Notes: generated by a model not told the origin, from the sequence alone. Counted from the stretch's first letter, positions 1 through 8,366 are shown. The stretch is DNA of 64,000 bases from JAAXIE01 sp965204245 (GCA_965204245.1 CBDBED010000004.1:1-64000); one strand, 5' to 3'. Translations and numbers: made by a program.

Positions 1-1809
1 CGCCTGCTTACCGAGGTGGAACGCACCATGGAGTCAGTCCAGCGTGCTGAGGGGGAAACGCGGTCTGACATCGCCAAACTCGATACCCGTATTGGCTCCG
101 AGATACTCGAAGTCCTCTTCCGGACCATCCGCGGCCACTACGCCGATTCTCCCCCCGTTCGCGAATACTTGGACTCCCTGTTCATGTATACCCTAGCCCA
201 CATCAACTACTTCCGCCAGCAACCCGCCGTGGGACAAGCAGCCAGCCCCGTCCCCGATGGCCTCCCCATCCCTCCATCCCAAGCCTCCGCCACCCCTGCC
301 GGCTTCCTGCCCTATGAAGTTAATCTCTTGGTGGACAACAGTGGCGTCGAAGGAGCCCCCATCGTCGTTGAACCCAACCCCACTTGGGGCAACCTCTTTG
401 GCCGCATAGAGCGTCAGGGCATCATGGGTGCCCCCGTCAGCGATCACACTATGTTGCGGGCCGGCGCCATTCACCAAGCCAACGGCGGGTACCTCGTCCT
501 CGACGCCAAGCCCCTGTTGTCCAACGCCTCCGTATGGGGCGCGTTGAAGCGGGTCATTCAGAACCGCGAGGTGCGCTTGGAAGACCCAAACGAGCAGTCA
601 GCCATCTATTCTCCCGTGACCCTGCGCCCCGAACCCATTCCCGTTGACTTCAAGGTTATCGTCACCGGCGACGAGCAGACCTACCGCCAGTTGTCCGCCT
701 TTGACCAAGAGGATTTCGGTGAGATGTTCAAGGTGAAGGCCGAGTTCGACAGCCATATTGACTTGACCCAGGAAAACGTGGGTGCCTATGCCTGCTTCAT
801 CTCAGGCATTTGCCGCTCCGAGTCCCTGCGCCACTTCGACCCCAGTGGTGTAGCCAAGGTCGTGGAGTATGGTTCCCGTTTGGTGTCCGACCAGAATAAG
901 CTCTCCTCCCGCTTCAGTCACGTACGGGACCTCGTCGTCGAAGCCGACTACTGGGCTCGCCGCGACGATGCGGAACTCGTAGACGCCCATCACGTGCAAC
1001 AAGCCCTCGATGAGAAGGTATACCGCGTAAACCTAGTGCAGCGACACATCCAGCGGAACATAGAGGAAGGCGCCCTTATGGTGGATGTCGACGGCGAGGT
1101 CGTCGGCCAAGTCAATGGCTTGGTCGTCCTCGACATGGGCGACTACAGCTTTGGGCATCCCAGCCGCATCACCGTCCGCACATTCGCTGGACGCCGTGGC
1201 GTCATCAACATCGAACGAGAGAGCCACCTGAGCGGCAGCATCCACGACAAAGGCGTCCTTATACTCACTGGCTACCTAGGCTGGAAACACGCCCAGGACA
1301 GACCCCTCTCCCTCTCCGCCAGCATCTCTTTCGAACAGTCCTACATCGGCATTGATGGCGACAGCGCCTCCTCCACTGAATTGTATGCCATCCTCTCAAG
1401 CCTAGCCGGCCTCCCCATCAAACAGGGCATAGGCGTCACCGGTTCGGTCAACCAGAAAGGCGAAATACAAGCCGTCGGCGGGGTCATCCAGAAAGTCGAG
1501 GGGTTCTTCGAAGTCTGCCGTGCCAAGGGCCTCACGGGCGACCAAGGCGTCCTGTTGCCCGAGCAGAACATCCGCAACCTTGTACTGCGAGGCGATGTGC
1601 TGGATGCCGTGAGAAACGGCAAGTTCCACATCTACGCCGTGGAAACCGTGGAGCAGGGCATCGAAGTCCTCACCGGTATGCCTGCCGGCGAACCAGACCC
1701 CGACGGAACATACCCCGAAGGCACCGTGCACCATCTGGCGGCGACCCGCTTGGAACAGATGGCCCGCTCCATGCGCGGCTTCTATGCCGACGCCTTGGGA
1801 GTGGTCTAG
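1..1809 (+). CDS. LonB-like ATP-dependent protease, 3' part
   Basis: The frame is open from base 1, so the N-terminus and the Walker A region lie outside the window. The visible part holds the rest of an AAA+ module (GGYLVLDAKPLL followed by an arginine-rich sensor region) and a C-terminal S16 peptidase domain. The catalytic serine is in GDSASS (codon at 1363-1365) and the lysine in GGVIQKVEG (codon at 1492-1494), 43 residues apart, the same spacing as Ser679/Lys722 of E. coli Lon. The lack of a recognisable Lon N-terminal domain and the long insert inside the AAA part resemble the LonB/LonC-like proteases of Gram-positive bacteria and Chloroflexi. Expected role: ATP-driven degradation of misfolded or regulatory proteins. 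It ends at 1809 with TAG, just before a small repeat. Confidence 0.9.
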   Translation, partial: RLLTEVERTMESVQRAEGETRSDIAKLDTRIGSEILEVLFRTIRGHYADSPPVREYLDSLFMYTLAHINYFRQQPAVGQAASPVPDGLPIPPSQASATPAGFLPYEVNLLVDNSGVEGAPIVVEPNPTWGNLFGRIERQGIMGAPVSDHTMLRAGAIHQANGGYLVLDAKPLLSNASVWGALKRVIQNREVRLEDPNEQSAIYSPVTLRPEPIPVDFKVIVTGDEQTYRQLSAFDQEDFGEMFKVKAEFDSHIDLTQENVGAYACFISGICRSESLRHFDPSGVAKVVEYGSRLVSDQNKLSSRFSHVRDLVVEADYWARRDDAELVDAHHVQQALDEKVYRVNLVQRHIQRNIEEGALMVDVDGEVVGQVNGLVVLDMGDYSFGHPSRITVRTFAGRRGVINIERESHLSGSIHDKGVLILTGYLGWKHAQDRPLSLSASISFEQSYIGIDGDSASSTELYAILSSLAGLPIKQGIGVTGSVNQKGEIQAVGGVIQKVEGFFEVCRAKGLTGDQGVLLPEQNIRNLVLRGDVLDAVRNGKFHIYAVETVEQGIEVLTGMPAGEPDPDGTYPEGTVHHLAATRLEQMARSMRGFYADALGVV

Positions 1810-1852
1810 CGGGAGTGGTATAGCCTGCCCCATCTCAAGGCCTTCCGATTAT

Positions 1853-1881
1853 CCGTTCGCCCTGAGCGAAGTCGAAGGGCC
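1853..1881. repeat. Short interspersed repeat, copy without insertion
   Basis: A copy of the repeat CGTTCGCCCTGAGCG..GTCGAAGGGCC with nothing between its halves. Related copies at 7079-7170, 8242-8332 and 15651-15743 carry a roughly 60-base palindrome in the middle, so this copy shows the empty form. Confidence 0.6.
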
Positions 1882-1928
1882 TGCCCAGGCACAGAGAACC
1901 CGCAAAACAATCGAAGACTCTGGCCCTA

Positions 1929-2636
1929 CTACCCCCGGCGCCTTGGCCGGTACAGACCAGGGAAAGTCCGGTTGTCCAGCAGCCATGTGCACCGCTGCGC
2001 CAAGGCGCTCACCTCGTCCGGGGCCAGCATTTGCAGCATCTCCTTCAGCCTCCCCTTGGGGTCAAGCAACTGCCCCTGCAGCCAGTCCACCCCCTCCAGC
2101 AACTCATCTGGAATCGGCTCGTCCCCGAAGTCCCAGATGACTGTGCGCACCTTCATGTCCGCACTGAAAGTGAGGCCGTGGTCAATGCTGTATACCTTGC
2201 CGTCCTCCCCTAGGATGCAATGCCCCGGCTTCCGGTCCGCATTATTCGCCAGAAGGTCAAAACAGCAGATGACCTTCAGCGGCTCCGGCTGCTTCTCCTT
2301 GATGGTGTAATAGTTGTCGTGCGGGTCATGGTCGATGAAGAATTGCAGCGAACCGACCCCGTGCGGCCCCTCCCTGATGATGGTTAGCGGAATGATGTCC
2401 CAGCCAAGGACCAGCGTCAACAGGTAGGCCGCATACTCACGCTTGTACAGCGTCCCGCGGGGAAAGTCCCACAAAGGGGCCTCGCCCTTCTGCGGCTTGT
2501 AAATCCCCATGCATTGCCGGTCGCCATGGGAAACGGTAACGGCGAAAGTATAGTTGGAGCCAGCGCGCGTCAGCCCTTCAATGTTGATTTCCCCGCGCTG
2601 GAGTAAACGGAGAATGTCCGGATCAACCACTGTCAC
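1929..2636 (-). CDS. SCO1664-family protein (kinase-like fold)
   Basis: Matches the SCO1664 family, which has features of the PI3/4-kinase-like fold: an N-terminal GEINIEGL..SNYTF stretch, a GIYKPQKGEAPLWDFPRGTLYKRE loop, the catalytic-type motif FDLLANNADRKPGH and the metal-type motif YSIDHGLTF. The substrate is unknown. I chose the GTG at 2636 (start VTVVDPDILRLL) because the longer open frame to 2705 runs over the end of the upstream DUF3090 gene with no family similarity. It follows that gene by about 26 bases and is probably cotranscribed. In actinobacteria these two genes usually travel with a putative phosphomutase, which is absent here. Confidence 0.8.
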   Translation of the reverse strand: MTVVDPDILRLLQRGEINIEGLTRAGSNYTFAVTVSHGDRQCMGIYKPQKGEAPLWDFPRGTLYKREYAAYLLTLVLGWDIIPLTIIREGPHGVGSLQFFIDHDPHDNYYTIKEKQPEPLKVICCFDLLANNADRKPGHCILGEDGKVYSIDHGLTFSADMKVRTVIWDFGDEPIPDELLEGVDWLQGQLLDPKGRLKEMLQMLAPDEVSALAQRCTWLLDNRTFPGLYRPRRRG

Positions 2637-2662
2637 GGGACGCCTTACTCGCCCAGAGCCCC

Positions 2663-3178
2663 TTAGAACTCCAAGTGACCGGCGTGACCGTTGGAGCGGG
2701 GGCAATTGTGGCCCTCAGGGTCGATGGGCCGGCCACACAAACCGCAGATGGGACGCCCTGCTGCGCATACCCGCAAAGCCTCCTTTGCCAGTTCTTTCGC
2801 TTGGCTGTACGCCAACCAGAAACTGACTTTCGCTTCGCTGTCTTCCCCGTCCTCCAAGTCGTGAGTGATAAGCAGGAAGGAATTCGTAGCCGGGCTGTGG
2901 GCAAGCGACATCCTGCCGATCTTGAAGTCCAAGCTGGTAGCCCCGCCCGACCACTGTGCTTCCAGGATATCCCCGTCTGGAGCGTTCTCCTCGGACTCTG
3001 TGGCCTCCTCTAGGTAGGTGCCTAACTGTTGGAGCTGCTCTTTTTCCAGCCACAGGCAGACCGACGCCGCACCCGACTCAATGAGAATTCGAAAGGTGCG
3101 CTGGCCCGGTTGGCCAATGGCCTCCGGCCGTATATTGGCTACGCCGCCCAGTTCGTATTGCGCCCGGCTCTCTGCCAT
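2663..3178 (-). CDS. DUF3090 family protein
   Basis: A 171-residue protein matching DUF3090: FRILIESGAASVCLWLEKEQLQQLG near the N-terminus and a C-terminal zinc-ribbon-like CGLCGRPIDPEGHNCPRSNGH. Function unknown; the family is strongly linked to SCO1664-type proteins, whose gene follows directly. No Shine-Dalgarno sequence precedes the ATG. Instead a -10 element ends 9 bases before it, so the mRNA is probably leaderless or nearly so. Confidence 0.85.
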   Translation of the reverse strand: MAESRAQYELGGVANIRPEAIGQPGQRTFRILIESGAASVCLWLEKEQLQQLGTYLEEATESEENAPDGDILEAQWSGGATSLDFKIGRMSLAHSPATNSFLLITHDLEDGEDSEAKVSFWLAYSQAKELAKEALRVCAAGRPICGLCGRPIDPEGHNCPRSNGHAGHLEF

Positions 3179-3187
3179 AGCGCGCCT

Positions 3188-3217
3188 ATGATATTCGCCT
3201 GCCGCCCTGTTTTACAA
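3188..3217 (-). promoter_or_regulatory. Promoter of the DUF3090-SCO1664 pair
   Basis: On the minus strand TTGTAA (3217-3212), an 18-base spacer and TATCAT (3193-3188). The start codon begins 9 bases after the -10 element, leaving almost no 5' leader. Confidence 0.6.
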
Positions 3218-3241
3218 GGAGCAGCCCATGGCGGTGGTGCA

Positions 3242-3607
3242 TCAGATAGATCGGCCACGCACTGGTGGCATTGGAACCAATCGTTGGTTCTCCGGGTCAA
3301 CCATTAACCTGTGCAGTTCAAGCGCAGTAACGCCTAGCAGGTATTGGTCCTCGGGGCCAAAGTATACGGGGCATGTCCTGCCTTTGCCTCCGTAGACAAT
3401 CCAAGCCTCACCCATGGGCCACACCGCAGATTCACCGTTAGCGAACTCCACCTCGTCCACATCCAATTGGTCAACCTTGAGGCTCTCGAGAAGTGACCTT
3501 GGAAGCACCGTGTATACCGCACCAGTGTCGACGAGTGCTACCACCTCTTCTAAATCTCCGCCATGCCTGCTATTACCCACTTGGATTGTGACTTCAACCT
3601 GCCCCAT
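3242..3607 (-). CDS. Retropepsin-like aspartic protease (clan AA)
   Basis: A 121-residue single-domain protein with the aspartic protease signature VALVDTGAVYTVLP at about residues 23-36 and a downstream hydrophobic YLLGVTALE strand, as in bacterial clan AA proteases that act as dimers. The start is supported by AGGAGA 6 bases upstream of the ATG. Substrate and partner are unknown; it stands alone between DUF3090 and the LLM gene on the same strand. Confidence 0.75.
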   Translation of the reverse strand: MGQVEVTIQVGNSRHGGDLEEVVALVDTGAVYTVLPRSLLESLKVDQLDVDEVEFANGESAVWPMGEAWIVYGGKGRTCPVYFGPEDQYLLGVTALELHRLMVDPENQRLVPMPPVRGRSI

Positions 3608-3670
3608 GCTATCTCTCCTGTACCCAGCCTTCCCTGCAATGAGATTGCTCCACCCACTCCGCGAATACCA

Positions 3671-4669
3671 CTACCTGAAATGCGGGATCACTTCCCGCCC
3701 CATCAGTTCAATTTGCCGCATTGCCTCAGCGTGGGCCATGCCGGGCCATTGCAGCCTGAATATCATGTGAGTGACCCCCAAGTCCGCCTCGTATCTCTTG
3801 ATCTCCGACACCACGTCCTCGGGATCGCCAATCAGGAACCGGTCCCGGGCCAAATCTTCGAACGGAACGCGGAAGCTCTCCTCGCCCGGCAGGGCCTTGT
3901 CCTGCCCCCAGCCCGCGTAAGCCTGGTACTTGCTCTCAAGGTATGGCTGCCCCAAGCTCAGGGCCTGTTCCCGTGTGTTGTGTATCGACATCTCCCGCAT
4001 CAACGGCAAGTCCTGCCCCCCCACCCCCGTGCCCAGAGCCGTCTTGTACCCCACCAGTTGCTCCCTCACCATCGACATCGTCGCATGAGGGTTGATGAGC
4101 CAGCAGTACCCCAAGCGCGCCGCCCGCTGTATCGCGCTGTCGTGGTTCGCCGCCACCCAGATTGGCGGGTGCGGCTTCTGGACAGGGCGCGTCACCGGCT
4201 TCGTCTTCGGCACCTCATAGAACCTACCCCGAAACTCCACCTCCTCTTCCGTCCACAGCAGCCTCATCACCTCCAAGCCCTCCAGAAAACGCTCCACCCG
4301 CTCCTGCCGCCGCACGCCAAAGGCCGCATACTCCTCATCCCGGTAACCCAGCCCCACGCCAAAAATAAATCGCCCATCGCAAAGGGCATCCAGCGTCGCC
4401 ACCGATTCGGCCATCTCCACCGGGTTGTGCAGTGGCACCAGAATCACCGAAGCCGCCACCTGCATCTCCCCCGCAACCGCAGTCATTCGTCCCAGAAACG
4501 GCAGGCTCGTAGGCATCTGGTAGGGTGCCGCCAAGTAGTGCTGCCCCAGCGTCACCAGATCGAATCCTGCGTCGCGACACGCCGCCACCTGCTCAACGCC
4601 CTCTTTCAGCTTCTCCGCCATGGACTCGCCCGGCAGGTATTGGTTCATCACGAGCATACCGAACTTCAT
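3671..4669 (-). CDS. LLM class flavin-dependent oxidoreductase
   Basis: A 332-residue luciferase-like monooxygenase: N-terminal MKFGMLVMNQY, DLVTLGQHY, SVILVPLHNPVEMAESVATLD, the FIFGVGLGYRDEEYAAFGV motif and PPIWVAANHDSAIQRAARLG near the flavin site. It probably uses FMNH2 or F420 to oxidise or reduce an unknown organic substrate. The start at 4669 is supported by GGGAGGA about 7 bases upstream; longer frames overlap the divergent promoter of the next gene. Confidence 0.85.
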   Translation of the reverse strand: MKFGMLVMNQYLPGESMAEKLKEGVEQVAACRDAGFDLVTLGQHYLAAPYQMPTSLPFLGRMTAVAGEMQVAASVILVPLHNPVEMAESVATLDALCDGRFIFGVGLGYRDEEYAAFGVRRQERVERFLEGLEVMRLLWTEEEVEFRGRFYEVPKTKPVTRPVQKPHPPIWVAANHDSAIQRAARLGYCWLINPHATMSMVREQLVGYKTALGTGVGGQDLPLMREMSIHNTREQALSLGQPYLESKYQAYAGWGQDKALPGEESFRVPFEDLARDRFLIGDPEDVVSEIKRYEADLGVTHMIFRLQWPGMAHAEAMRQIELMGREVIPHFR

Positions 4670-4719
4670 GCGTGTCCTCCCGTCTCTGACGCAAAGCTGT
4701 TCTGCATCGCCGCTGCGAC

Positions 4720-4748
4720 TTGTTACCCCGTCGCCTGCATAATATACT
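4720..4748 (+). promoter_or_regulatory. Promoter of the Lon-domain gene
   Basis: TTGTTA (4720-4725), 17-base spacer, TATACT (4743-4748). The ATG at 4756 is 7 bases after the -10 element and has no Shine-Dalgarno sequence, so the transcript probably begins at or next to the start codon. Confidence 0.65.
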
Positions 4749-4755
4749 CGCCAAT

Positions 4756-5433
4756 ATGACCCAGGAAAACGACATCCCCCGGCAGAACGATGCACAGGAC
4801 GTGCTTCCCCTCTTCCCACTCAATGTGGTGCTGTTCCCGGGCATGCCCTTGCCTCTCCACATCTTCGAAGAGCGGTACAAGCAGATGATTGGGGAGTGCC
4901 TTGAGCACGACATCCCCTTTGGCATCGTCCTGATTAAAGAAGGGGCCGAAGTCGGCGACCCTGCCGAGCCCTACAGCGTCGGCACCACCGCCCGCATAGC
5001 CGAAGTGGAACGCTTGGATGGTGGCCGGATGAACCTCATGACCGAGGGCAAGCGCCGCTTTCGCATCATGGAAGTCACCCAGCAGGTTCCCTACCTCAAG
5101 GGAAGGGTGGAATACATCTCCGAGGAGCAGGGCCACCCCTCATCCGAGACCTTGGGTGAAGCAGGCGACCTGTTCAGCAGCTACCTGCAGAGCGTCGCTG
5201 GCCTCAGGGGACGTTGGATGAGCCGTGCCCGCGTCCCCGGCGACGCCCTGGCCCTCTCCTACACCATCTCCCACTTCCTCGAACTCTCCCCCCACACCCG
5301 CCAGCAACTGCTCGAGGCCGACTCCGTACAGCAACGCCTCGAAGAGGTCATGCCCCTGCTCCGCACCCGCGCCGACAAAGCCCGCCAAGCCCTCGTCCGC
5401 CGCACCCCCTTCCAAGGCTTCCGCCTCAACTAG
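4756..5433 (+). CDS. Stand-alone Lon substrate-binding domain protein
   Basis: A 225-residue protein with the N-terminal Lon fold: LPLFPLNVVLFPGMPLPLHIFEERYKQMI near the start, GIVLIKEGAEVG and a GRRFR-like FRIMEV strand, but no AAA or protease domain. Such proteins occur widely beside true Lon and may bind substrates or regulate protein turnover; their role is not settled. The start at 4756 (MTQEND) fits the promoter; the longer frame from 4720 would begin inside the -35 element. Confidence 0.85.
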   Translation: MTQENDIPRQNDAQDVLPLFPLNVVLFPGMPLPLHIFEERYKQMIGECLEHDIPFGIVLIKEGAEVGDPAEPYSVGTTARIAEVERLDGGRMNLMTEGKRRFRIMEVTQQVPYLKGRVEYISEEQGHPSSETLGEAGDLFSSYLQSVAGLRGRWMSRARVPGDALALSYTISHFLELSPHTRQQLLEADSVQQRLEEVMPLLRTRADKARQALVRRTPFQGFRLN

Positions 5434-5530
5434 CAGGCCCGCCGCAGAGTTGCGAGCTCGCGGTGCATTGCCTCGAGAGCTTTCATTTTCTAGACTGGAC
5501 CCGTCTCGGTCGTTTCGTTGGGTCGGATGT

Positions 5531-5731
5531 CTATACTTTTGGGCAGCAGTGCTTGCACCTGTTGTAGGTGACAGCTCCGCTGTTCGGAGTAATAGGTCCA
5601 CCGTCAGCGCCGGTGCTGAAGATGTGGATATCATCGGGTAGGCTCTTCATCGTCAGGGGTCCTACGACCGTTTTGCAGTGTTGAGAACAGTGAATTCTCC
5701 CTGGATTGCCTATCTCCAAAAACGCTATCAT
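5531..5731 (-). CDS. Possible small cysteine-rich protein
   Basis: A 66-residue frame, MIAFLEIGNPGRIHCSQHCK and a C-terminal CKHCCPKV. AAGGA lies upstream of the ATG. The CxxxC and CxxCC clusters could bind metal or form disulfides; I recognise no family. It is the only plausible coding content between 5434 and 5991, and base composition there is lower in GC than in the flanking genes. It may not be real. Confidence 0.3.
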   Translation of the reverse strand: MIAFLEIGNPGRIHCSQHCKTVVGPLTMKSLPDDIHIFSTGADGGPITPNSGAVTYNRCKHCCPKV

Positions 5732-5813
5732 AGTTCTTCCTTGATCACACATCCCGAGGTCAACAGGTTACACCTTCGATCATACGTTATGGGGTCCCTA
5801 GAACAAACGAAAA

Positions 5814-5839
5814 GACCGGAGGAGAACACCCCTCCGGTC
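5814..5839 (-). terminator. Rho-independent terminator after the BtuF-like gene
   Basis: Nine-base arms GACCGGAGG / CCTCCGGTC with an 8-base loop. Read on the minus strand the hairpin is followed by TTTTCGTTTG, a T-rich tract, so it ends transcription of the gene at 5992-6927. Confidence 0.75.
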
Positions 5840-5991
5840 CGTGCCTAGGCACCCTTACCTTGCCTCGATGCGACTGTATCAACTCTCCGAACTCGGGCCA
5901 CATGGTACAGCGCGATAGGAATTATATCGGTTCGACTAGGAACAGTCAATTCGTTACGCGGCCACTAACTGTAGTTGAAGATCCGACACCA

Positions 5992-6927
5992 TTACCCAAC
6001 CTTGAACACATCCCCCTGCAACCGCATCGCCCCGTCCAGCGGCACCATCCCCGTGAACAACTCAGGGTGGAGCATCTCCGCCAGCATCTCCAACCCGTCC
6101 ACCAAGCGCGGCCCCGACCTGCTGTAATAAGCACTCGCATTGGTCACGAACACCCGGTTGTCCCGCACCGCCGGCAGTTCTCCCCAGCCTGCCCTCTCCG
6201 TCAGCAGGTTCACCTCTCGCATCGCCTGCGGGACATCAAACCCGCACGGGAGTACGACCACCACCTCCGGCTCCTGCTTCAACACCTCATCCCATTCCAC
6301 CCGGCGCGACGGCTCCTCCGCTGTTGCCAAGCAGTCCACCCCGCCCGCCAGATCAACCATCTGAGGCACCCAGTGCCCCGCAAAGAAAATCGGGTCCAGC
6401 CACTCCAAACACGCCACCCGCGGCCTGTGGCTCGCCAAACTTGCCCTCTCCGTCACCGCGTCGATTCGCCTTTGCAGCCGCTGCGCCATCTGTTCCGCCT
6501 GCTCAGCCGTGCCCGTCGCTGCCCCCACCTGCCGTATGTTCTCCAGCACATCCCCCAAGCTCTTCGGGTCCAGAGAGAGCACCTCAGGCTTCTTTGGCAG
6601 TTGCTCCGTTGCCGCGACAACCTGTCGCGCAGTGATTGCTCACTCCTCGCACAACTCCTGCGTCAGCAGCAAATCCGGCTCCGCCGCCCCCAGCACCTCT
6701 TGATCGATGTCGTAGATGCCCTTCCCTTCCGCCATCCTCTCGCTGATGAGGCGGTCTACCTCCGAACTCGTAAAGCTGGCGTTCTCAAAAATGCTATGCA
6801 CCACCACCGGCTTGCTGCGTGCCGGTGCAGGGTGGTCGCACTCATAAGTGACCCCGTGCAGGGAGTCCTCCAAGCCCAAGCCATACACTATCTCCGTGGC
6901 ACTGGGCAGGAACGAGCAAATACGCAT
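5992..6927 (-). CDS. BtuF-like cobalamin/metallophore-binding protein, in-frame TGA (candidate selenoprotein)
   Basis: One reading frame encodes a 311-residue COG0614-type binding protein: MRICSFLPSATEIVYGLG at the start, EPDLLLTQELCEE, then KPEVLSLDPKSLGDVLENI and PRVACLEWLDPIFFAGHWVPQMV. The frame is broken only by a TGA at 6642-6640 (codon 96). Cobalamin-binding relatives typically read LCDVCAV here, so the TGA takes the place of the second cysteine and the protein would read ELC-E-E-U-A, a CxxU motif. Both sides stay in the same frame with normal composition. A perfect 7-bp hairpin follows the TGA. No signal peptide is evident. Alternatives are a nonsense mutation or a sequencing error. 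Confidence 0.75.
6613..6629 (-). promoter_or_regulatory. SECIS-like hairpin after the TGA of the BtuF-like gene
   Basis: Minus strand CGCGACA-GGT-TGTCGCG: a perfect 7-bp stem with loop GGU. The loop starts 18 bases after the TGA and opens with G, fitting the general rules for bacterial SECIS elements (short stem directly downstream, G in the first two loop positions). Confidence 0.55.
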
Positions 6928-7078
6928 GTCTATACCTCGTGTCGCCTAGAGAAATTACCCGCCATTCTAGCACGCGTCCCTACCCAATCGCCCTGCTGGT
7001 CCTGCCTCTCGCCGCCGACCGTATCCCCCTCCGTCAATCCCCCCCATGTGGGAGCCCATGTTCCGGTTCCTCTCCCCC

Positions 7079-7170
7079 GTTCGCCCTGAGCGAAGTGATG
7101 TGGACAACACAACCTCCAAGCGACCAAGCGCGGAGGTTGTGTTGTCCACATCACGGAGTCGAAGGGCCTG
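7079..7170. repeat. Short repeat carrying an inserted 23-bp palindrome
   Basis: The repeat TTCGCCCTGAGCGAAG..GTCGAAGGGCC is split by a palindrome: left arm 7095-7117, loop AAGCGACCAAGCGC (7118-7131), right arm 7132-7154, perfectly complementary over 23 bases. The loop matches the copies at 8260-8315 and 15673-15726, while the arms differ in sequence. Confidence 0.75.
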
Positions 7171-7220
7171 CCCGCGCCCCAAACGTACAATCGAAGAACT
7201 CAGCCCCCACCTGCGTCACC

Positions 7221-7249
7221 TTGTTCAGCTATTGGGCAATCGCTATACT
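7221..7249 (+). promoter_or_regulatory. Promoter of the carbamoyltransferase-like gene
   Basis: TTGTTC (7221-7226), 17-base spacer, TATACT (7244-7249). The ATG at 7267 lies 17 bases further on, giving a leader of only about 10 bases. Confidence 0.6.
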
Positions 7250-7266
7250 CCCCCACTGGAATCCCC

Positions 7267-8172
7267 ATGCCGTCACACCTGATCAGCACCAAGCAGATTG
7301 ACCGCCCTTGGATGGAGGGCGAACTCTTCCCCTTGGCCGACAAACTCCGGGAAGGCCGCAACGGCTCCCACGTCTTGCAGGGACTCGCTCTCTACTGCCT
7401 CTTCTATGAGCCCAGCTTCCTCACCCGGACATCCTTCGAGCGCGCAATGTCCCTGCTCGGCGGTCACGTCCAGTTCACCGAGGACGCCTCCCAGTTCTTC
7501 CCCGTCCAGTCAACGTCCTACATCGAGGACACCATCAAGTTCTTGGGACACCTCCACTTCAATGGCGTCGTCTTGCGCAGCAGCCAGCCCAACGCGGCGC
7601 AGGCCGCCGCTGATGCCGACATCCTCTCCGTGATCAACGGCGGCAGCGACACTGACCATCCAACCCAGGCCCTCCTCGACATGTACACTCTCAAGCGCGA
7701 GCTTGGCGGGGCCGATGGCATCTCCATCGCCGTGGTCGGACGCGTCGACCACCGCAACGTGAACGCCCTGCTGCTCTCGCTAGCCCTGTACCGCGACGTG
7801 AAAGTCGTCCTCTGCCCCTTCACCGGCCAGCCCAATCCCGACGTTCTCGACTACTGCCAGGCCGCGGGCATGTCCATGAGCGTCGAGCAGTCTCTCACGC
7901 CCTTCGTCCAAGATCTCGACGCCGTCTACCTCAATGGGGCCGAGACCGCAGCCCACATGCAATTGCTGCGGGCGCGCAACCTCGTCAAGGTGAAAATCGA
8001 TCGTGAACTGATGGACCAACTGAAGCCCGGTTGCGTAATCCTCGACCCGATGCAGCGCACCGAGCCCCTGATTACCGATAACGCCGACGCCCGTTGGGCC
8101 GGCTACCGCCAAGCCGAAAACGGCCTCTTCGTCCGCATGGCCCTGCTGCAAATGTTGCTGGGCGCCCTATGA
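7267..8172 (+). CDS. Aspartate/ornithine carbamoyltransferase family protein
   Basis: A 301-residue transcarbamoylase homologue. The fold is supported by FYEPS..LTRTSFERAMSLLGG (47-66), GGSDTDHPTQALLDMYTL (125-142) and AVVGRVDHRNVNALLLSLAL. The carbamoyl-phosphate loop is unusual: the family consensus STRTRxSFE is replaced by SFLTRTSFE, and the usual HPLPR near residue 260 is replaced by DPMQRTEPL. It may be a diverged pyrB or act on another amine. No other pyrimidine genes are nearby, so I leave the symbol empty. Confidence 0.75.
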   Translation: MPSHLISTKQIDRPWMEGELFPLADKLREGRNGSHVLQGLALYCLFYEPSFLTRTSFERAMSLLGGHVQFTEDASQFFPVQSTSYIEDTIKFLGHLHFNGVVLRSSQPNAAQAAADADILSVINGGSDTDHPTQALLDMYTLKRELGGADGISIAVVGRVDHRNVNALLLSLALYRDVKVVLCPFTGQPNPDVLDYCQAAGMSMSVEQSLTPFVQDLDAVYLNGAETAAHMQLLRARNLVKVKIDRELMDQLKPGCVILDPMQRTEPLITDNADARWAGYRQAENGLFVRMALLQMLLGAL

Positions 8173-8241
8173 GCTAACGGACACCTCGCCTGGTCTCTCG
8201 TGAAGCCCTGAACAGTCCAGGCTCATTCGATTATCGATTCC

Positions 8242-8332
8242 GTTCGCCCTGAATAAATTGGTGGGGTCAACACAGCCTTCAAGCGAGCCAGCGCGAAGGC
8301 TGTGTTGACCCCACCACGACGTCTAAGGGCCC
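8242..8332. repeat. Short repeat carrying an inserted 21-bp palindrome
   Basis: Halves TTCGCCCTGAA and GTCTAAGGGCC flank a palindrome with arms 8260-8280 and 8295-8315 (perfect over 21 bases) and loop AAGCGAGCCAGCGC. It fills the space between the carbamoyltransferase-like gene and the MerB-like gene; nothing else is seen from 8173 to 8366. Confidence 0.75.
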
Positions 8333-8366
8333 AAGGTCGCAAAGGCCAAGTTATTCAGACGTTTCC

